NCBI RefSeq assembly: GCF_016907655.1
Contig: NZ_JAFBCL010000001.1
Location: forward strand, 4,870,001-4,934,000
Source of the DNA: Saccharothrix algeriensis
Lineage (GTDB): Bacteria; Actinomycetota; Actinomycetes; Mycobacteriales; Pseudonocardiaceae
Length of the DNA stretch: 64,000 nt
Reading direction: 5' to 3'
The position numbers and the translations under genes were made by a program. Below are positions 27,901-36,792 of this stretch, in pieces (position 1 is the stretch's first letter; every line of letters begins with the position of its first letter). The notes under the pieces are model-generated. The model saw only the letters and a list, made by a program, of their open reading frames with translations. It was not told where the DNA came from and made no database searches.

Positions 27901-30885
27901 ATGCCACCCGTGGCACGCCTCGGTTCCGGTATCCCGTTGGTGGCGCGCGGCCGGGAGATGTCCGGGCTGCGCGCCGCCCTCGACGAGGCGGCCCGCGGCC
28001 GGGCGGGCGCGGTGCTGCTCGCCGGCGACGCGGGCGTGGGCAAGACGCGGCTGGTGGACGAACTCGCCGCGAGCGCCCCGGACGCCCTGGTGCTGACCGG
28101 GCGCTGCCTGGACGTCGGCGAGACCGGCCTCCCCTACCTGCCCTTCACCGAGGTGCTGGGCCAGGTGCGGGAGGCCGGCCTGCTCGACGTCCGGGCCCGG
28201 CCCGCGCTGGGCCGCCTGCTGCCGGAGCTGGCGCTGCCCGAGTCCCAGGACGGCGGCGGGCTGTCCGGGCTGCCCTCGTACCTGGTGGGGCGGCGGCCCG
28301 AGCAGGACGTCGGCCAGCTGCAGCTGTTCGACGCGGTGCACGGGGTGCTCGGCGAGCTGGCCGCCGAGCGGCCCGTGCTGCTGGTCCTGGAGGACCTGCA
28401 CTGGGCCGACGCCTCCACCCGCCACCTGCTGTCCTTCCTGTTCTCGCGGCTGCGCTCGCAGCGGCTGCTGGTGGTGGGCACCTACCGGTCCGACGACCTG
28501 CACCGCAGCCACCCGCTGCGCCCGCTGCTCAACGAGCTGGTGCGGCTGCCCGCCGTGCAGCGGCTGGACCTGGCGCCGCTGAGCGCCATCGACGCGCGGT
28601 CGTTCGTCGCGGCGCTGGCCGACGACCTGCCCGACGACGTGGTGCTGGAGGTCGCCGAGCGCTCGGAGGGCAACCCGTTCTTCGCCGAGGAGCTGATCGC
28701 CGTCGCGACGAGCGGCACCGGCATCCCGTGGACGCTCGCGGAGGTGCTGCTGGCGCGGATCGAGCGGCTCTCGCCCGCCGCGCAGCACGTCGTGCGGGTC
28801 GCCTCGGTGGGTGGCCGGTCGGTGCGGCACGACCTGCTGCGCGAGGTCGCAGGCGCCGACGACGTGGCGCTGGACGAGGCGCTGCGCGAAGCCGTGCAGC
28901 ACCACGTGCTCCTGGTCGGCCGCAACGAGGTCTACACGTTCCGCCACGCGCTGCTGCGCGAGGCCGTCCACGGCGACCTGCTGCCCGGCGAGCGGGTGCG
29001 CCTGCACTCCGCCTACGCCGCGGCCTACGCCGCGCGGATCGCCGCGACGTCGGACCGCGGCGCGGCGGCGGCGCTGGCGCACCACTCGCTGGAGAGCCAC
29101 GACCTGGCCCGCGCCCTGCGCGCCGGCGTGGACGCCGCGCAGGAGGCCCAGGCCGCCGGCGCGCCCGCCGAGGCGCTGCGGCACCTGGAGCAGGCGTTGC
29201 AGCTGTGGCAGGCGGTGCCGGCGGCGGACCGCCCGGCCGGGGTCACCGAGCTGGTGCTGCTGCGCCGCGCGTCGTGGGCGGCGGGCACGGCCGGCCAGCC
29301 CGAGCGCGCCATCGCGTTCGCGCGCAGCGGCACGCTGCTGGTCGACGGCGAGGACCCCGAGGAGGCCGCCGAGATGTGGCGGCGGTTCGCGCAGGCGCTG
29401 CAGGTGCTCGACGGCACCGAGGACGAGAGGCTCGCGGCCGTGCGGCAGGCGTGGCGCCTGGTGCGCGACCGCCCCGCCGGCGCGGCCCGCGCGTGGGTGC
29501 TGGCGGTGTGGGCGGCCTCCCTGCGCCAGGACCGCGAGTACGCCGAGGCCCGGGAGCGGGCGCAGGAGGCGGTGCGCGACGGGCGGGCCGTCGGCGCGAA
29601 GTCGGCGGTGGCCGACGCGCTCGCGACGCTGGGCCTGCTGGACGAGGCCGCCGCCGACGTCCCCTCCGCGCGGGCGCACCTGGCCGAGGCCGTGGCGTGC
29701 GCGATGGAGGCGCAGGCCGTCAGCACCGAGCTGCGCGCCCGCTACTTCCTCGGGCTGCACCACTACGACCTGGGCGAGCTGGCGGAGGCGGCCCGGGTGT
29801 TCGACGAGGGCGTGGAGCGGGCCGAGCAGACCGGGCTGTCCTGGAGCTCCTACGGCCTGGAGCTGCGCATCCTCCAGGTGCTGACCCGGTACTACCTCGG
29901 CGAGTGGGAGGGCGCGGCGGCGGCTGCGGAGTCCCCCGGCCCGCGCGTGTCCGGCACGGTGTCGGCGCGGCTGGCGGCGGCCGGCACGCACGTGGCGGTC
30001 AGCCGCGGCGAGTTCGACCAGGCGGAGCGGCTGATCGGGGAGCTGCGCGCGGAGTGGCACCGCGACCTCCAGATCGCGCTGATCACCGGCGGGACGGGCG
30101 CCGAGCTGGCGCTGTGGCGCGGGCAGCCGGAACTGGCCGTGGACCGGGTCGCGGACGCCGTCGAGTGGTCGCGCCGGGAAGGCGGCGCCTGGGCGCTGGC
30201 CGGGATCCGGCTGTCCGCGCTGGGCGTGGCGGGCTACGCGGAACTGGCCGCCCGCGCTCGCCGCCGGCGCGACGCCGAGGCCGAGCGGGCGGCCGTGGCG
30301 GCGGGCCGCGACCTGGCCCGGTACGCCCGGACCACCGCCGAGATGGGCGCGCCGCGCACCGGGTCGCTGGGACCCGAGGGGGTGGCGTGGCTGGCCCGGG
30401 TGGCGGCCGAGGAGAGCAGGCTGCACGGGCCCGGCGACGCCGAGCTGTGGCGGGCGGCGGCGGACGCGTTCGGGTTCGGCTCGGTGTTCGAGGAGGCGTG
30501 CTGCCGGTGGCGGCTGGCCGAAGCGCTCCTGGCCGCCGACCGGCGGGACGAGGCGGTGGTCGAGCTGAAAGCGGCCGACGAGGTGGCCGACCGGCTCGGC
30601 GCGGCCCCGCTGCGCGACGCGGTGCACCTGGTGGCGCGGCGGGCCAGGGTCGCCCTGCACGCCGAGGCGCGCTCCGCGGTCGACCCGTTCACACCCCGGG
30701 AGCGGTCGGTGCTCGGGCTGGTCGCGCTCGGGCGGACGAACCGGGAAGTGGGCGCGGAGCTGTACATCTCGGAGAAGACGGTCAGCGTGCACCTCACCCG
30801 GATCATGGCCAAGCTGGGCGCGAGCCGGCGGGCCGAGGCAGTGGCCATCGCCTACGACCGAGGATTGCTGGACCACTCGGGGTGA
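27901..30885 (+). CDS. LAL-type LuxR family ATPase regulator
   Basis: A 994-residue large ATP-binding regulator of the LuxR family. The N-terminal AAA/STAND ATPase has Walker A GDAGVGKTRL near residue 42 and Walker B LLVLEDLHWADAS near residue 160. The middle is helical repeat sequence (residues about 380-900). The C-terminal LuxR helix-turn-helix (FTPRERSVLGLVALGRTNRE, then EKTVSVHLTRIMAKLG) is at about 929-990. LAL regulators often activate sugar-use or secondary-metabolite genes. The ATG at 27901 gives PLVARGREMSGLRAALD, the usual LAL beginning. An unusual repeat element follows its stop. Confidence 0.93.
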   Translation: MPPVARLGSGIPLVARGREMSGLRAALDEAARGRAGAVLLAGDAGVGKTRLVDELAASAPDALVLTGRCLDVGETGLPYLPFTEVLGQVREAGLLDVRARPALGRLLPELALPESQDGGGLSGLPSYLVGRRPEQDVGQLQLFDAVHGVLGELAAERPVLLVLEDLHWADASTRHLLSFLFSRLRSQRLLVVGTYRSDDLHRSHPLRPLLNELVRLPAVQRLDLAPLSAIDARSFVAALADDLPDDVVLEVAERSEGNPFFAEELIAVATSGTGIPWTLAEVLLARIERLSPAAQHVVRVASVGGRSVRHDLLREVAGADDVALDEALREAVQHHVLLVGRNEVYTFRHALLREAVHGDLLPGERVRLHSAYAAAYAARIAATSDRGAAAALAHHSLESHDLARALRAGVDAAQEAQAAGAPAEALRHLEQALQLWQAVPAADRPAGVTELVLLRRASWAAGTAGQPERAIAFARSGTLLVDGEDPEEAAEMWRRFAQALQVLDGTEDERLAAVRQAWRLVRDRPAGAARAWVLAVWAASLRQDREYAEARERAQEAVRDGRAVGAKSAVADALATLGLLDEAAADVPSARAHLAEAVACAMEAQAVSTELRARYFLGLHHYDLGELAEAARVFDEGVERAEQTGLSWSSYGLELRILQVLTRYYLGEWEGAAAAAESPGPRVSGTVSARLAAAGTHVAVSRGEFDQAERLIGELRAEWHRDLQIALITGGTGAELALWRGQPELAVDRVADAVEWSRREGGAWALAGIRLSALGVAGYAELAARARRRRDAEAERAAVAAGRDLARYARTTAEMGAPRTGSLGPEGVAWLARVAAEESRLHGPGDAELWRAAADAFGFGSVFEEACCRWRLAEALLAADRRDEAVVELKAADEVADRLGAAPLRDAVHLVARRARVALHAEARSAVDPFTPRERSVLGLVALGRTNREVGAELYISEKTVSVHLTRIMAKLGASRRAEAVAIAYDRGLLDHSG

Positions 30886-30986
30886 CGCCCCCCCGCACAG
30901 CTTCTCCTCCACCCTGGCGCTTTTAGCTTTTGGCTTTTATCTTTTGGTTTCGGGTTTTCGGCACGCCCCGTGCAGACCGGTGGCCT

Positions 30987-31397
30987 CGTGTTCTCCCCGT
31001 ATGGCCTGCCCGGAGGGCTACCATGCTTTCTTGGGGGGTGCAAGCACGCTTTTCGCTTGCACCCCCCAAGAAAGCATGGTCGTCTTTGACAGGTCATGCG
31101 GGGAGAACACGACCGCTCTTTCTTTTCATTCTCCTTGGCGGCCTGCCTGTCCGGCGAGGACTCTTTAAAGCTCTTCAACTCAGATCCGTACCGCGCCTAA
31201 TATTTCCTGGATCGGTGCGCGATCTCAGTATGAAGAGCGGCCGAGAGGCCCCCAAGGAGGAGGGAAGTGCGTCGTGTTCTCCCCGTACGGCCTGCCGGAG
31301 GCAATCACGGTTGTCGAGGGGGGTCAAGCGAAGAGCGTGCTTGACCCCCCTCGACAACCGTGATCGGGCTGCGCCCAGGCCGTACGGGGAGAACACG
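30987..31397. repeat. Composite hairpin repeat element, copy 1 (units A1-B1-C1)
   Basis: Unit A1 (30987-31111) has an outer 22-bp stem (30987-31008 with 31090-31111) and a perfect inner 26-bp stem (31020-31045 with 31055-31080) around a 9-base loop ACGCTTTTC, with small side arms such as GCCCGGAGGGC. Unit B1 (31131-31259) has an outer 14-bp stem with one mismatch and inner arms CTCTTCA/TGAAGAG. Unit C1 (31273-31397) has a perfect outer 22-bp stem and a perfect inner 26-bp stem (31304-31329 with 31339-31364), with loop GAAGAGCGT, nearly the reverse complement of the A loop. Outer ends of A and C are CGTGTTCTCCCC and its complement. No transposase or known integron site is present. Confidence 0.92.
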
Positions 31398-31403
31398 AGG
31401 CAC

Positions 31404-31530
31404 ACGGCTGCGCTGAACAGCGCCGCCGCGCGAGGCGCGGCTTGCGGCGATAGCTGAAGCGCCGCCGCGCGGGGCGCGGCCTGTGGCGAGAGCTGAAGCG
31501 CCGCCGCGTGGAACGCGGCCGCGGTTCGGC
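31404..31530. repeat. About 39-bp tandem repeat tail of repeat copy 1
   Basis: Three imperfect units, each with GCGCCGCCGCGC followed by a GCGCGGC complement and joined by AGCTGAAGC, follow unit C1. The same tail occurs after copy 3 (57699-57775). Each unit can form a small GC hairpin. The remaining bases to 31723 contain no convincing gene. Confidence 0.7.
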
Positions 31531-31723
31531 GTGGGGCTGGCCTGGGCCGACTGGGCGTGCCGTGCTCAGGTCGACGTCGTCACCGGTCGGCGTGGCCCGA
31601 CCAAGGGACTAGGGGGCGTCATACCGCAGGGGGATGGAGGGTTCCGTCGGCGAGGTGACGACCGTGTACGCGCGGTCGCCATAGCTTTCTCCCCGTCAGC
31701 TTGAGCAGAGGGAATGAGGGAGC

Positions 31724-32476
31724 ATGTCCGCACTGGTGTCCGACGTCGGTACCCGTACCGCTGTAGCCGCCGCGAACCTGGTGAAGGTCTACGGCAAGGG
31801 CGACACCGCCGTCCGGGCGCTGGACGGCGTGAACGTCGCGTTCCAGGCCGGTCGGTTCACCGCCATCATGGGTCCCTCCGGGTCCGGCAAGTCGACGCTC
31901 ATGCACTGCCTCGCGGGGCTGGACAACGTCGACGGCGGCTCGGTGACCATCGGTGGCACGGAGATCACGTCGTTGGGGGACAAGGAGCTCACCAAGCTGC
32001 GCCGCGACCGCATCGGGTTCGTCTTCCAGGCGTTCAACCTGCTGCCCACGCTCAGCGCGGAGGCCAACGTCCTGCTGGGCCTGGAACTGGCCGGCCGCAA
32101 GCCCGACCGGGAGTGGTTCGACACGATCGTCGACGTGCTGGGGCTGCGGGACCGGTTGAAGCACAAGCCGACCGAGCTGTCCGGCGGCCAGCAGCAGCGC
32201 GTGGCCTGCGCCCGCGCCCTGGTGTCGAAGCCGGACGTGGTGTTCGCCGACGAGCCGACCGGCAACCTGGACTCGCGGTCCGGCGCGGAGGTGCTGGACT
32301 TCCTGCGGATGTCGGTGCGCAAGCTCGGGCAGACCGTGATCATGGTGACGCACGACCCGGTGGCCGCCTCCTACGCCGACCGCGTGGTGCTGCTCGCCGA
32401 CGGCCACCTGGCCGGCGAGATCGACAACCCGACCGCCGACTCGGTGCTGTCCGCCCTGAAGCACCTGGGTGCGTGA
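31724..32476 (+). CDS. ABC transporter ATP-binding protein (MacB/LolD type)
   Basis: A 250-residue ATPase subunit. Walker A is MGPSGSGKSTLMHC, the Q-loop is GFVFQAFNLLPTLS, the ABC signature is ELSGGQQQRVACARALV, Walker B with the glutamate is VVFADEPTGNLDSRSG and the H-loop is IMVTHDP. This pattern is that of MacB/LolD/FtsE-like transporters, which act on lipids, peptides or drugs rather than classical uptake. The gene overlaps or abuts the permease gene, so they form one unit. Confidence 0.95.
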   Translation: MSALVSDVGTRTAVAAANLVKVYGKGDTAVRALDGVNVAFQAGRFTAIMGPSGSGKSTLMHCLAGLDNVDGGSVTIGGTEITSLGDKELTKLRRDRIGFVFQAFNLLPTLSAEANVLLGLELAGRKPDREWFDTIVDVLGLRDRLKHKPTELSGGQQQRVACARALVSKPDVVFADEPTGNLDSRSGAEVLDFLRMSVRKLGQTVIMVTHDPVAASYADRVVLLADGHLAGEIDNPTADSVLSALKHLGA

Positions 32477-32480
32477 GGCG

Positions 32481-34979
32481 ATGCTGCGCACGGTCATCGC
32501 GGGCCTGAGAGCCCGCACCGCCCGACTGGTGCTGTCCTCCGTCGCGATCGCGCTCGGCGTGGCGTTCGTGACCGGCACGCTGGTGCTGGGCGACGCCATG
32601 AACGACAGCATGAAGGACGAGTTCGCCAAGAGCAGCCGCGGCGTCGACGTCGCGGTCACCGTGTCCGGCGACGTCGAGGGGATCACGCCGGAGGCCCTGG
32701 AAGCGGTCCGGCGGGCGCCGGGCGTCGCGGGCGCCGACCCCCGCTCCTTCCAGCAGGTGCCGCTGCTGACCGACGGCGGCAAGGCCAAGCCCGCCTTCGC
32801 GTTCGCCATCGGGGAGACCGAGCGGTTGCGCGAGTACGACCTCGCCGACGGGCGCTTCCCCCGGGGCGCGGCCGAGATCGCGGTCGACACCCGCACCGCC
32901 GAGACCGCGAAGCTGAACGTCGGCAAGACCGTCACGCTGCTGGGCGAGGGCGACCGCAAGCACGAGTACACCCTCGTCGGCACCTACGAGCAGGGCGTGG
33001 GCGAGGTGTCGGTGTCGGGCTACGACCACGTCGTGCTGACGCCGGAGGCGCTCGCCGCGTTCGACCCGTCGCGGCTGCCGTACCAGGTGGTCGGCGTGGC
33101 GGCGGAGGGGTTCACCCAGCAGCAGGTCGCCGACAACGTGCGCAAGGCCCTGGGCGACACCGGGTACCGCGTGCAGACCGGCGAGGAGCTGACGGAGGAG
33201 GCCCTGCGGCAGATCAGCTCGCAGTCGGCCGAGTTCACGACGTTCCTGCTGGCGTTCGCGGTGATCGCGCTGGTGGTCGCGGCCATGGTCATCTACAACA
33301 CGTTCACCATCCTGGTCGCCCAGCGGACCCGGGAGCTGGCGCTGATGCGGTGCGTCGGGGCGAGCCGCGAGCAGGTGTTCCGGGGCGTGCTGGCCGAGGC
33401 GTTCGCGATGGGCTTCGCGGCGTCGGTGATCGGCCTGCTCGGCGGCCTGGGCGTGTCCGCCCTGCTGCAGAAGCTGATCGGCGGCATCGGCGTCGGCGAC
33501 GCCCCGCCGGTGCGGCTGCCGGTGACGGCCACGACGGTGCTCGCGGCGTTCGGCGTCGGTGTGGTGGTCACCGTGCTGGCGGCCGTGCTGCCCGCCCGCA
33601 AGGCCACCCGCGTGCCGCCGGTCGCGGCGCTGCGCAGCCAGCCGGACAGCAGCGAGGAGGTCTCGCGCACCGGTCGGCTGCGGCTCGTGCTCGCGGCGCT
33701 GCTCGGGCTCGGCGGCGTCGGGGTCGTCGCCCTGGGGATGCGGCTGTCCGGCGAGGAGCTGCCGGTGATGGTCAGCGGCGGCGGCACGATGCTGCTGCTG
33801 GCCACCGCGGTGGTGCTCGGGCCGCTGGTGGTGGGGCCGGTCAACCGCGTGCTCGGGGTCGTGCCCAGGGCGCTGTTCGGGGTGCCGGCGAAGCTGGCCT
33901 CGGCCAACGCGGGGCGCAACCCCAAGCGCACGGCCGCCACGACGGCGGCGCTGATGATCGGCGTGACCGTGGTCGCGATGGTGACGGTGGTCGCCAACAG
34001 CGCCAAGGAGACCGCGAACGCGCAGGTCGACGAGCGGCTGCCCGCCGACTACACGGTGACCTCCTCGGTCTACGGCCGCCCGCTGCCCGTCGAGCTGGCG
34101 ACGCGGCTCGCCGGCGTGCCCGAGGTGGCCCAGGCGGCCCCGACGACGCAGCTGTCCGACGGCGCCGCCCTGTTCACCGGGATCTCCCGCGACGCGATCG
34201 GCGACCTGTTCCGCCCCAAGGTCCGGAGCGGTTCGCTGGACGACCTGCGGGAGGGCACGATCGCGCTGAACGCCCAGTACGCCGAGGCGAAGAACCTGAC
34301 CGTCGGCTCCACGACGACCATCACCACCGACAGCGGCTCGGAGGCGCTGGAGGTCGTCGCCCTGATCACGGGCCAGCGCCTCGAAGACGGCGTGGTGACG
34401 CTGGAGACCTCCGCGCGCCTGGACCCGGACCACGGCGGCTACGACAGCATCATGATCAAGCTCCGGCCCGGCGCCGCCGACGGGCGCGCCGCGGTGGAGC
34501 GGGTCACCGACACCTCGCCGCTCGCGGTCATCGACTCGGCGGCGGAGACCAAGGCGCAGCTGAACGAGCAGCTCGACCAGGTGCTGGCGTTCGTGTGGGC
34601 GCTGATCGGCCTGGCGGTGGTGATCGCGCTGTTCGGCATCGCCAACACGCTGACGCTGTCGGTGCTGGAGCGGACGCGGGAGTCGGCGCTGCTGCGGGCG
34701 CTGGGGCTGACCAGGGGCCAGTTGCGGCTGATGCTGGTGGTCGAGTCGGTGCTGATGGCGGTCATGGGCGCGGCGATCGGGCTGGTGCTCGGCATCGGGT
34801 TCGGCTGGGTGCTCACCACGGCGATGTCGTCGGACTCCCTCGGGCTGGCGTTCGCCGTCCCGTTCGGGCAGATCGGCACGATGCTCGCGGCGGCGGTGGT
34901 GGCCGCCGTCCTCGCGGCCGCCCTGCCCGCGCGGCGGGCGGCCCGCACCTCGGTCGTGGCGGGGATGGCCGAGGCGTAG
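32481..34979 (+). CDS. FtsX-like ABC transporter permease
   Basis: A permease of about 832 residues with two FtsX/MacB core domains. An N-terminal transmembrane helix (LVLSSVAIALGVAFVTGTLV) is followed by a large extracytoplasmic region, three helices near residues 260-390, a linker, a second extracytoplasmic domain and three C-terminal helices (LIGLAVVIALFGIANTLTLS, then RESALLRALGLTRGQLRLML). It works with the ATPase encoded immediately upstream. I prefer the ATG at 32481 (MLRTVIAGLRARTARL); an in-frame GTG at 32469 inside the upstream gene is possible. Two terminators follow. Confidence 0.93.
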   Translation: MLRTVIAGLRARTARLVLSSVAIALGVAFVTGTLVLGDAMNDSMKDEFAKSSRGVDVAVTVSGDVEGITPEALEAVRRAPGVAGADPRSFQQVPLLTDGGKAKPAFAFAIGETERLREYDLADGRFPRGAAEIAVDTRTAETAKLNVGKTVTLLGEGDRKHEYTLVGTYEQGVGEVSVSGYDHVVLTPEALAAFDPSRLPYQVVGVAAEGFTQQQVADNVRKALGDTGYRVQTGEELTEEALRQISSQSAEFTTFLLAFAVIALVVAAMVIYNTFTILVAQRTRELALMRCVGASREQVFRGVLAEAFAMGFAASVIGLLGGLGVSALLQKLIGGIGVGDAPPVRLPVTATTVLAAFGVGVVVTVLAAVLPARKATRVPPVAALRSQPDSSEEVSRTGRLRLVLAALLGLGGVGVVALGMRLSGEELPVMVSGGGTMLLLATAVVLGPLVVGPVNRVLGVVPRALFGVPAKLASANAGRNPKRTAATTAALMIGVTVVAMVTVVANSAKETANAQVDERLPADYTVTSSVYGRPLPVELATRLAGVPEVAQAAPTTQLSDGAALFTGISRDAIGDLFRPKVRSGSLDDLREGTIALNAQYAEAKNLTVGSTTTITTDSGSEALEVVALITGQRLEDGVVTLETSARLDPDHGGYDSIMIKLRPGAADGRAAVERVTDTSPLAVIDSAAETKAQLNEQLDQVLAFVWALIGLAVVIALFGIANTLTLSVLERTRESALLRALGLTRGQLRLMLVVESVLMAVMGAAIGLVLGIGFGWVLTTAMSSDSLGLAFAVPFGQIGTMLAAAVVAAVLAAALPARRAARTSVVAGMAEA

Positions 34980-34990
34980 CAGGGGGGCGG

Positions 34991-35028
34991 GTGGCCCGTT
35001 CCGCGCTCGGGGGCGCGGGGCGGGCCAC
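34991..35028. terminator. Hairpin after the ABC permease gene
   Basis: GTGGCCCG (34991-34998) pairs with CGGGCCAC (35021-35028), with CGCGC pairing inside the loop. It starts 12 bases after the stop. Confidence 0.65.
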
Positions 35029-35102
35029 TCGTGTGCCCGGCCTCACAAGATTTTCTCCACGCGCGCGTCATATTTCGGCGCGCCGCCCCTCTAACCGGGT
35101 GC

Positions 35103-35162
35103 GGGGTGGCCCGGGCGAGGGCCGGGCCACCCCGGCCCGGACCGCCGCGCGCGGCGGTCCGG
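35103..35162. terminator. Two adjacent hairpins between ABC permease and LacI genes
   Basis: A 12-bp stem (35103-35114 with 35122-35133) is followed by a second 12-bp stem (35137-35148 with 35151-35162). They lie just beyond the stop of the convergent LacI gene (35173) and probably terminate it from the right. Confidence 0.7.
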
Positions 35163-35172
35163 CCCCGGCGGC

Positions 35173-36204
35173 TCAGGCCGACTCCCGCCGCACCAGCACG
35201 GTCGGCAGCACCTCGCGGCGCGGCTTGAGCGCCTCGCCGCGCAGCAGCCGGTGCAGGTGCGTCACCATCTGCCGGACCTGGCCGTCGGTGTCCTGCCGCA
35301 CGCTGGTCAGCGCGGGCGTGGTGTGCGGCGCGATCATCGGGTGGTCGTCGAAGCCCACCACGGCCACGTCCTCGGGGACGCGCCGGCCCGCCTCGCGCAG
35401 CGCGTCCAGCGCGCCGGCGGCCATCAGGTCGCTCGCCGCGAACACCGCGTCCAGGTCGGGCACCCGGGCCAGCAGCGCCGCCATCGCGCGCTTCCCGCCG
35501 TCGCGGGAGTACCCGCCGCCCTCGGTCAGCAGCTCCACGTCGGCGTCGGACGCGCCGGTCGCCGAGCGCCAGCCCGCCAGCCGGTCCACCGCCGAGTGCT
35601 CGTCCGGCGGCCCGGTCACCGACACGACCCGCCTGCGCCCCGACGACAGCAGGTGCTCGGTGGCCAGCACGCCGCCGCCCTCGTTGTCGTGGTCGACCAG
35701 GTGCAGCCCGCGCGGCGGGCCCCACGGCCGCCCGGCGCACACCACCGGCAGCGCCAGCCCGCGCACCACCGCCGGCAGCGGGTCACCCCGGTGCGGCGCG
35801 AACAGCAGCGCCCCGTCGACGTGCCCGCCCGCCAGGAACCGCTCCGCGCGCGCCAGGTCCTGCGGCGAGCGCACCAGCAGCAGCACCACCTGCGCGTCCA
35901 CGTCGGCCAGCGACCGGGCCGCCGAGCGGATCAGCCACGCGAAGCGGGGGTCGTCGAAGGTCTTCGGCCCCGGCTCGGAGAACACCACCGCGACGGCGCC
36001 GGTCCGCCTGGTCGCCAGCGCCCGCGCGGCCCGGTTGGGCTGGTAGCCCAGCTCCGCCGCGGCGGCGGTCACGGCCTCGTGCGCCTCCGGGCTGACCCGC
36101 GGCGACGCGTTGAGCACGCGGGACGCCGTCGCCCGCGACACGCCGGCCTTGGCCGCGACGTCCTCCAGCGTGGGCCGGGCGCCGGGGTGCGGTCGGACGG
36201 GCAC
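35173..36204 (-). CDS. LacI family transcriptional regulator
   Basis: A 343-residue repressor. The N-terminal LacI helix-turn-helix with hinge is visible (PTLEDVAAKAGVSRATASRV, LNASPRVSPEAHEAV, LGYQPNRAARALATRRTG), followed by a periplasmic-binding-like sugar-sensing domain ending DVAVVGFDDHPMIAPHTTPALT. The effector is probably a sugar or oligosaccharide. A CebR-like operator lies upstream at 36265-36278, implying autoregulation. No sugar transporter is adjacent, so the regulated genes are elsewhere. Confidence 0.93.
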   Translation of the reverse strand: MPVRPHPGARPTLEDVAAKAGVSRATASRVLNASPRVSPEAHEAVTAAAAELGYQPNRAARALATRRTGAVAVVFSEPGPKTFDDPRFAWLIRSAARSLADVDAQVVLLLVRSPQDLARAERFLAGGHVDGALLFAPHRGDPLPAVVRGLALPVVCAGRPWGPPRGLHLVDHDNEGGGVLATEHLLSSGRRRVVSVTGPPDEHSAVDRLAGWRSATGASDADVELLTEGGGYSRDGGKRAMAALLARVPDLDAVFAASDLMAAGALDALREAGRRVPEDVAVVGFDDHPMIAPHTTPALTSVRQDTDGQVRQMVTHLHRLLRGEALKPRREVLPTVLVRRESA

Positions 36205-36264
36205 GGGCCCCCACCTCCCTCGCCACCGGGCCGGACCCGATCAGCTTAACCGGGACGAGCAGCC

Positions 36265-36278
36265 TGGAAGCGCTCCCA
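36265..36278. promoter_or_regulatory. CebR-like LacI operator
   Basis: TGGAAGCGCTCCCA differs by one base from the palindrome TGGGAGCGCTCCCA bound by CebR, the cellobiose/cellotriose-responsive LacI repressor of streptomycetes. It lies 61 bases upstream of the LacI start, so autorepression is likely. Identity with CebR itself is not shown. Confidence 0.75.
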
Positions 36279-36320
36279 CGACCGGGCGCCGCCGCCGTCG
36301 GGCGTGGGAGCCGCGCCCCT

Positions 36321-36722
36321 TCAGTCGTCGCAGTGCGGCGGCGGGAACGGGTTGAGCGGCCCGCACGGCCACTCCGCGTCCTTCGTCCTGGTGGTGGTGG
36401 GCGTCGTCGCCACCGGTGGCGGTGGCGGCGGGGGCTCCTCGGTCTGCGGCGGCGGCGCCTCGGCGCGCGTCGTGGTCGTGGTCGGCGGCGGCGTCCACGT
36501 CGTGGTGGCGGCCCGGGACGCCGAGACCGGGTCGGTGGTGGCCGAGCCGGTGGCCGAGGCGGTCGTGCTCGACGCGGTGGACGACCACGTGGTGATCCAG
36601 GTGGAGGCGGGCGGCTCGGCCTCCTTCCCGTCCTCGATGCCGTCGACGTAGACGCCGATCAGCACACCCGTCAGGGCCGACGCCGCCACGGCCAGGCCGC
36701 TCGCAGCCCACAGCACCCGCAC
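36321..36722 (-). CDS. Short membrane-anchored Pro/Thr-rich protein
   Basis: A 133-residue protein with one N-terminal hydrophobic segment (VLWAASGLAVAASALTGVLI) and an extracytoplasmic tail dominated by Thr/Ser/Pro (TTTWTPPPTTTTTR, then EEPPPPPPPVATTPTTT), ending WPCGPLNPFPPPHCDD with two cysteines. The GTG at 36722 has GGAGG 6 bases upstream. It is probably a cell-surface or periplasmic spacer protein; no family recognised. It sits between the HTH_42 gene and the LacI gene on the same strand. Confidence 0.72.
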   Translation of the reverse strand: MRVLWAASGLAVAASALTGVLIGVYVDGIEDGKEAEPPASTWITTWSSTASSTTASATGSATTDPVSASRAATTTWTPPPTTTTTRAEAPPPQTEEPPPPPPPVATTPTTTRTKDAEWPCGPLNPFPPPHCDD

Positions 36723-36792
36723 GGCCGACCTCCGAATCCGCTTGTTGACGCAACCGTGGAGCGGCAGGACAGCACCCCCGGGCCGACGGGTC

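Noticed and set aside
22170..30885. Part of an antibiotic biosynthetic cluster
   Set aside because: The SARP and LAL regulators suggest one, but no polyketide, peptide synthetase, terpene or RiPP biosynthetic gene is present in the window.
30944..31168. A recurring open frame inside unit A of the three repeat copies (MACPEGYHAF at its start)
   Set aside because: It arises from the conserved hairpin sequence itself. In copy 1 a length change in the G-run shifts the frame, so the protein is not conserved while the base pairing is.
31273..31397. Integron attC site
   Set aside because: The size and long imperfect palindrome are reminiscent, but the outer ends (CGTGTTCTCCCC) lack the RYYYAAC/GTTRRRY core sites, the stems have no extrahelical bases of the expected kind, and there is no integrase or cassette order.
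30987..31397. CRISPR array
   Set aside because: There are only two related long palindromes per locus, in opposite orientation, with no short repeat-spacer periodicity and no cas genes.
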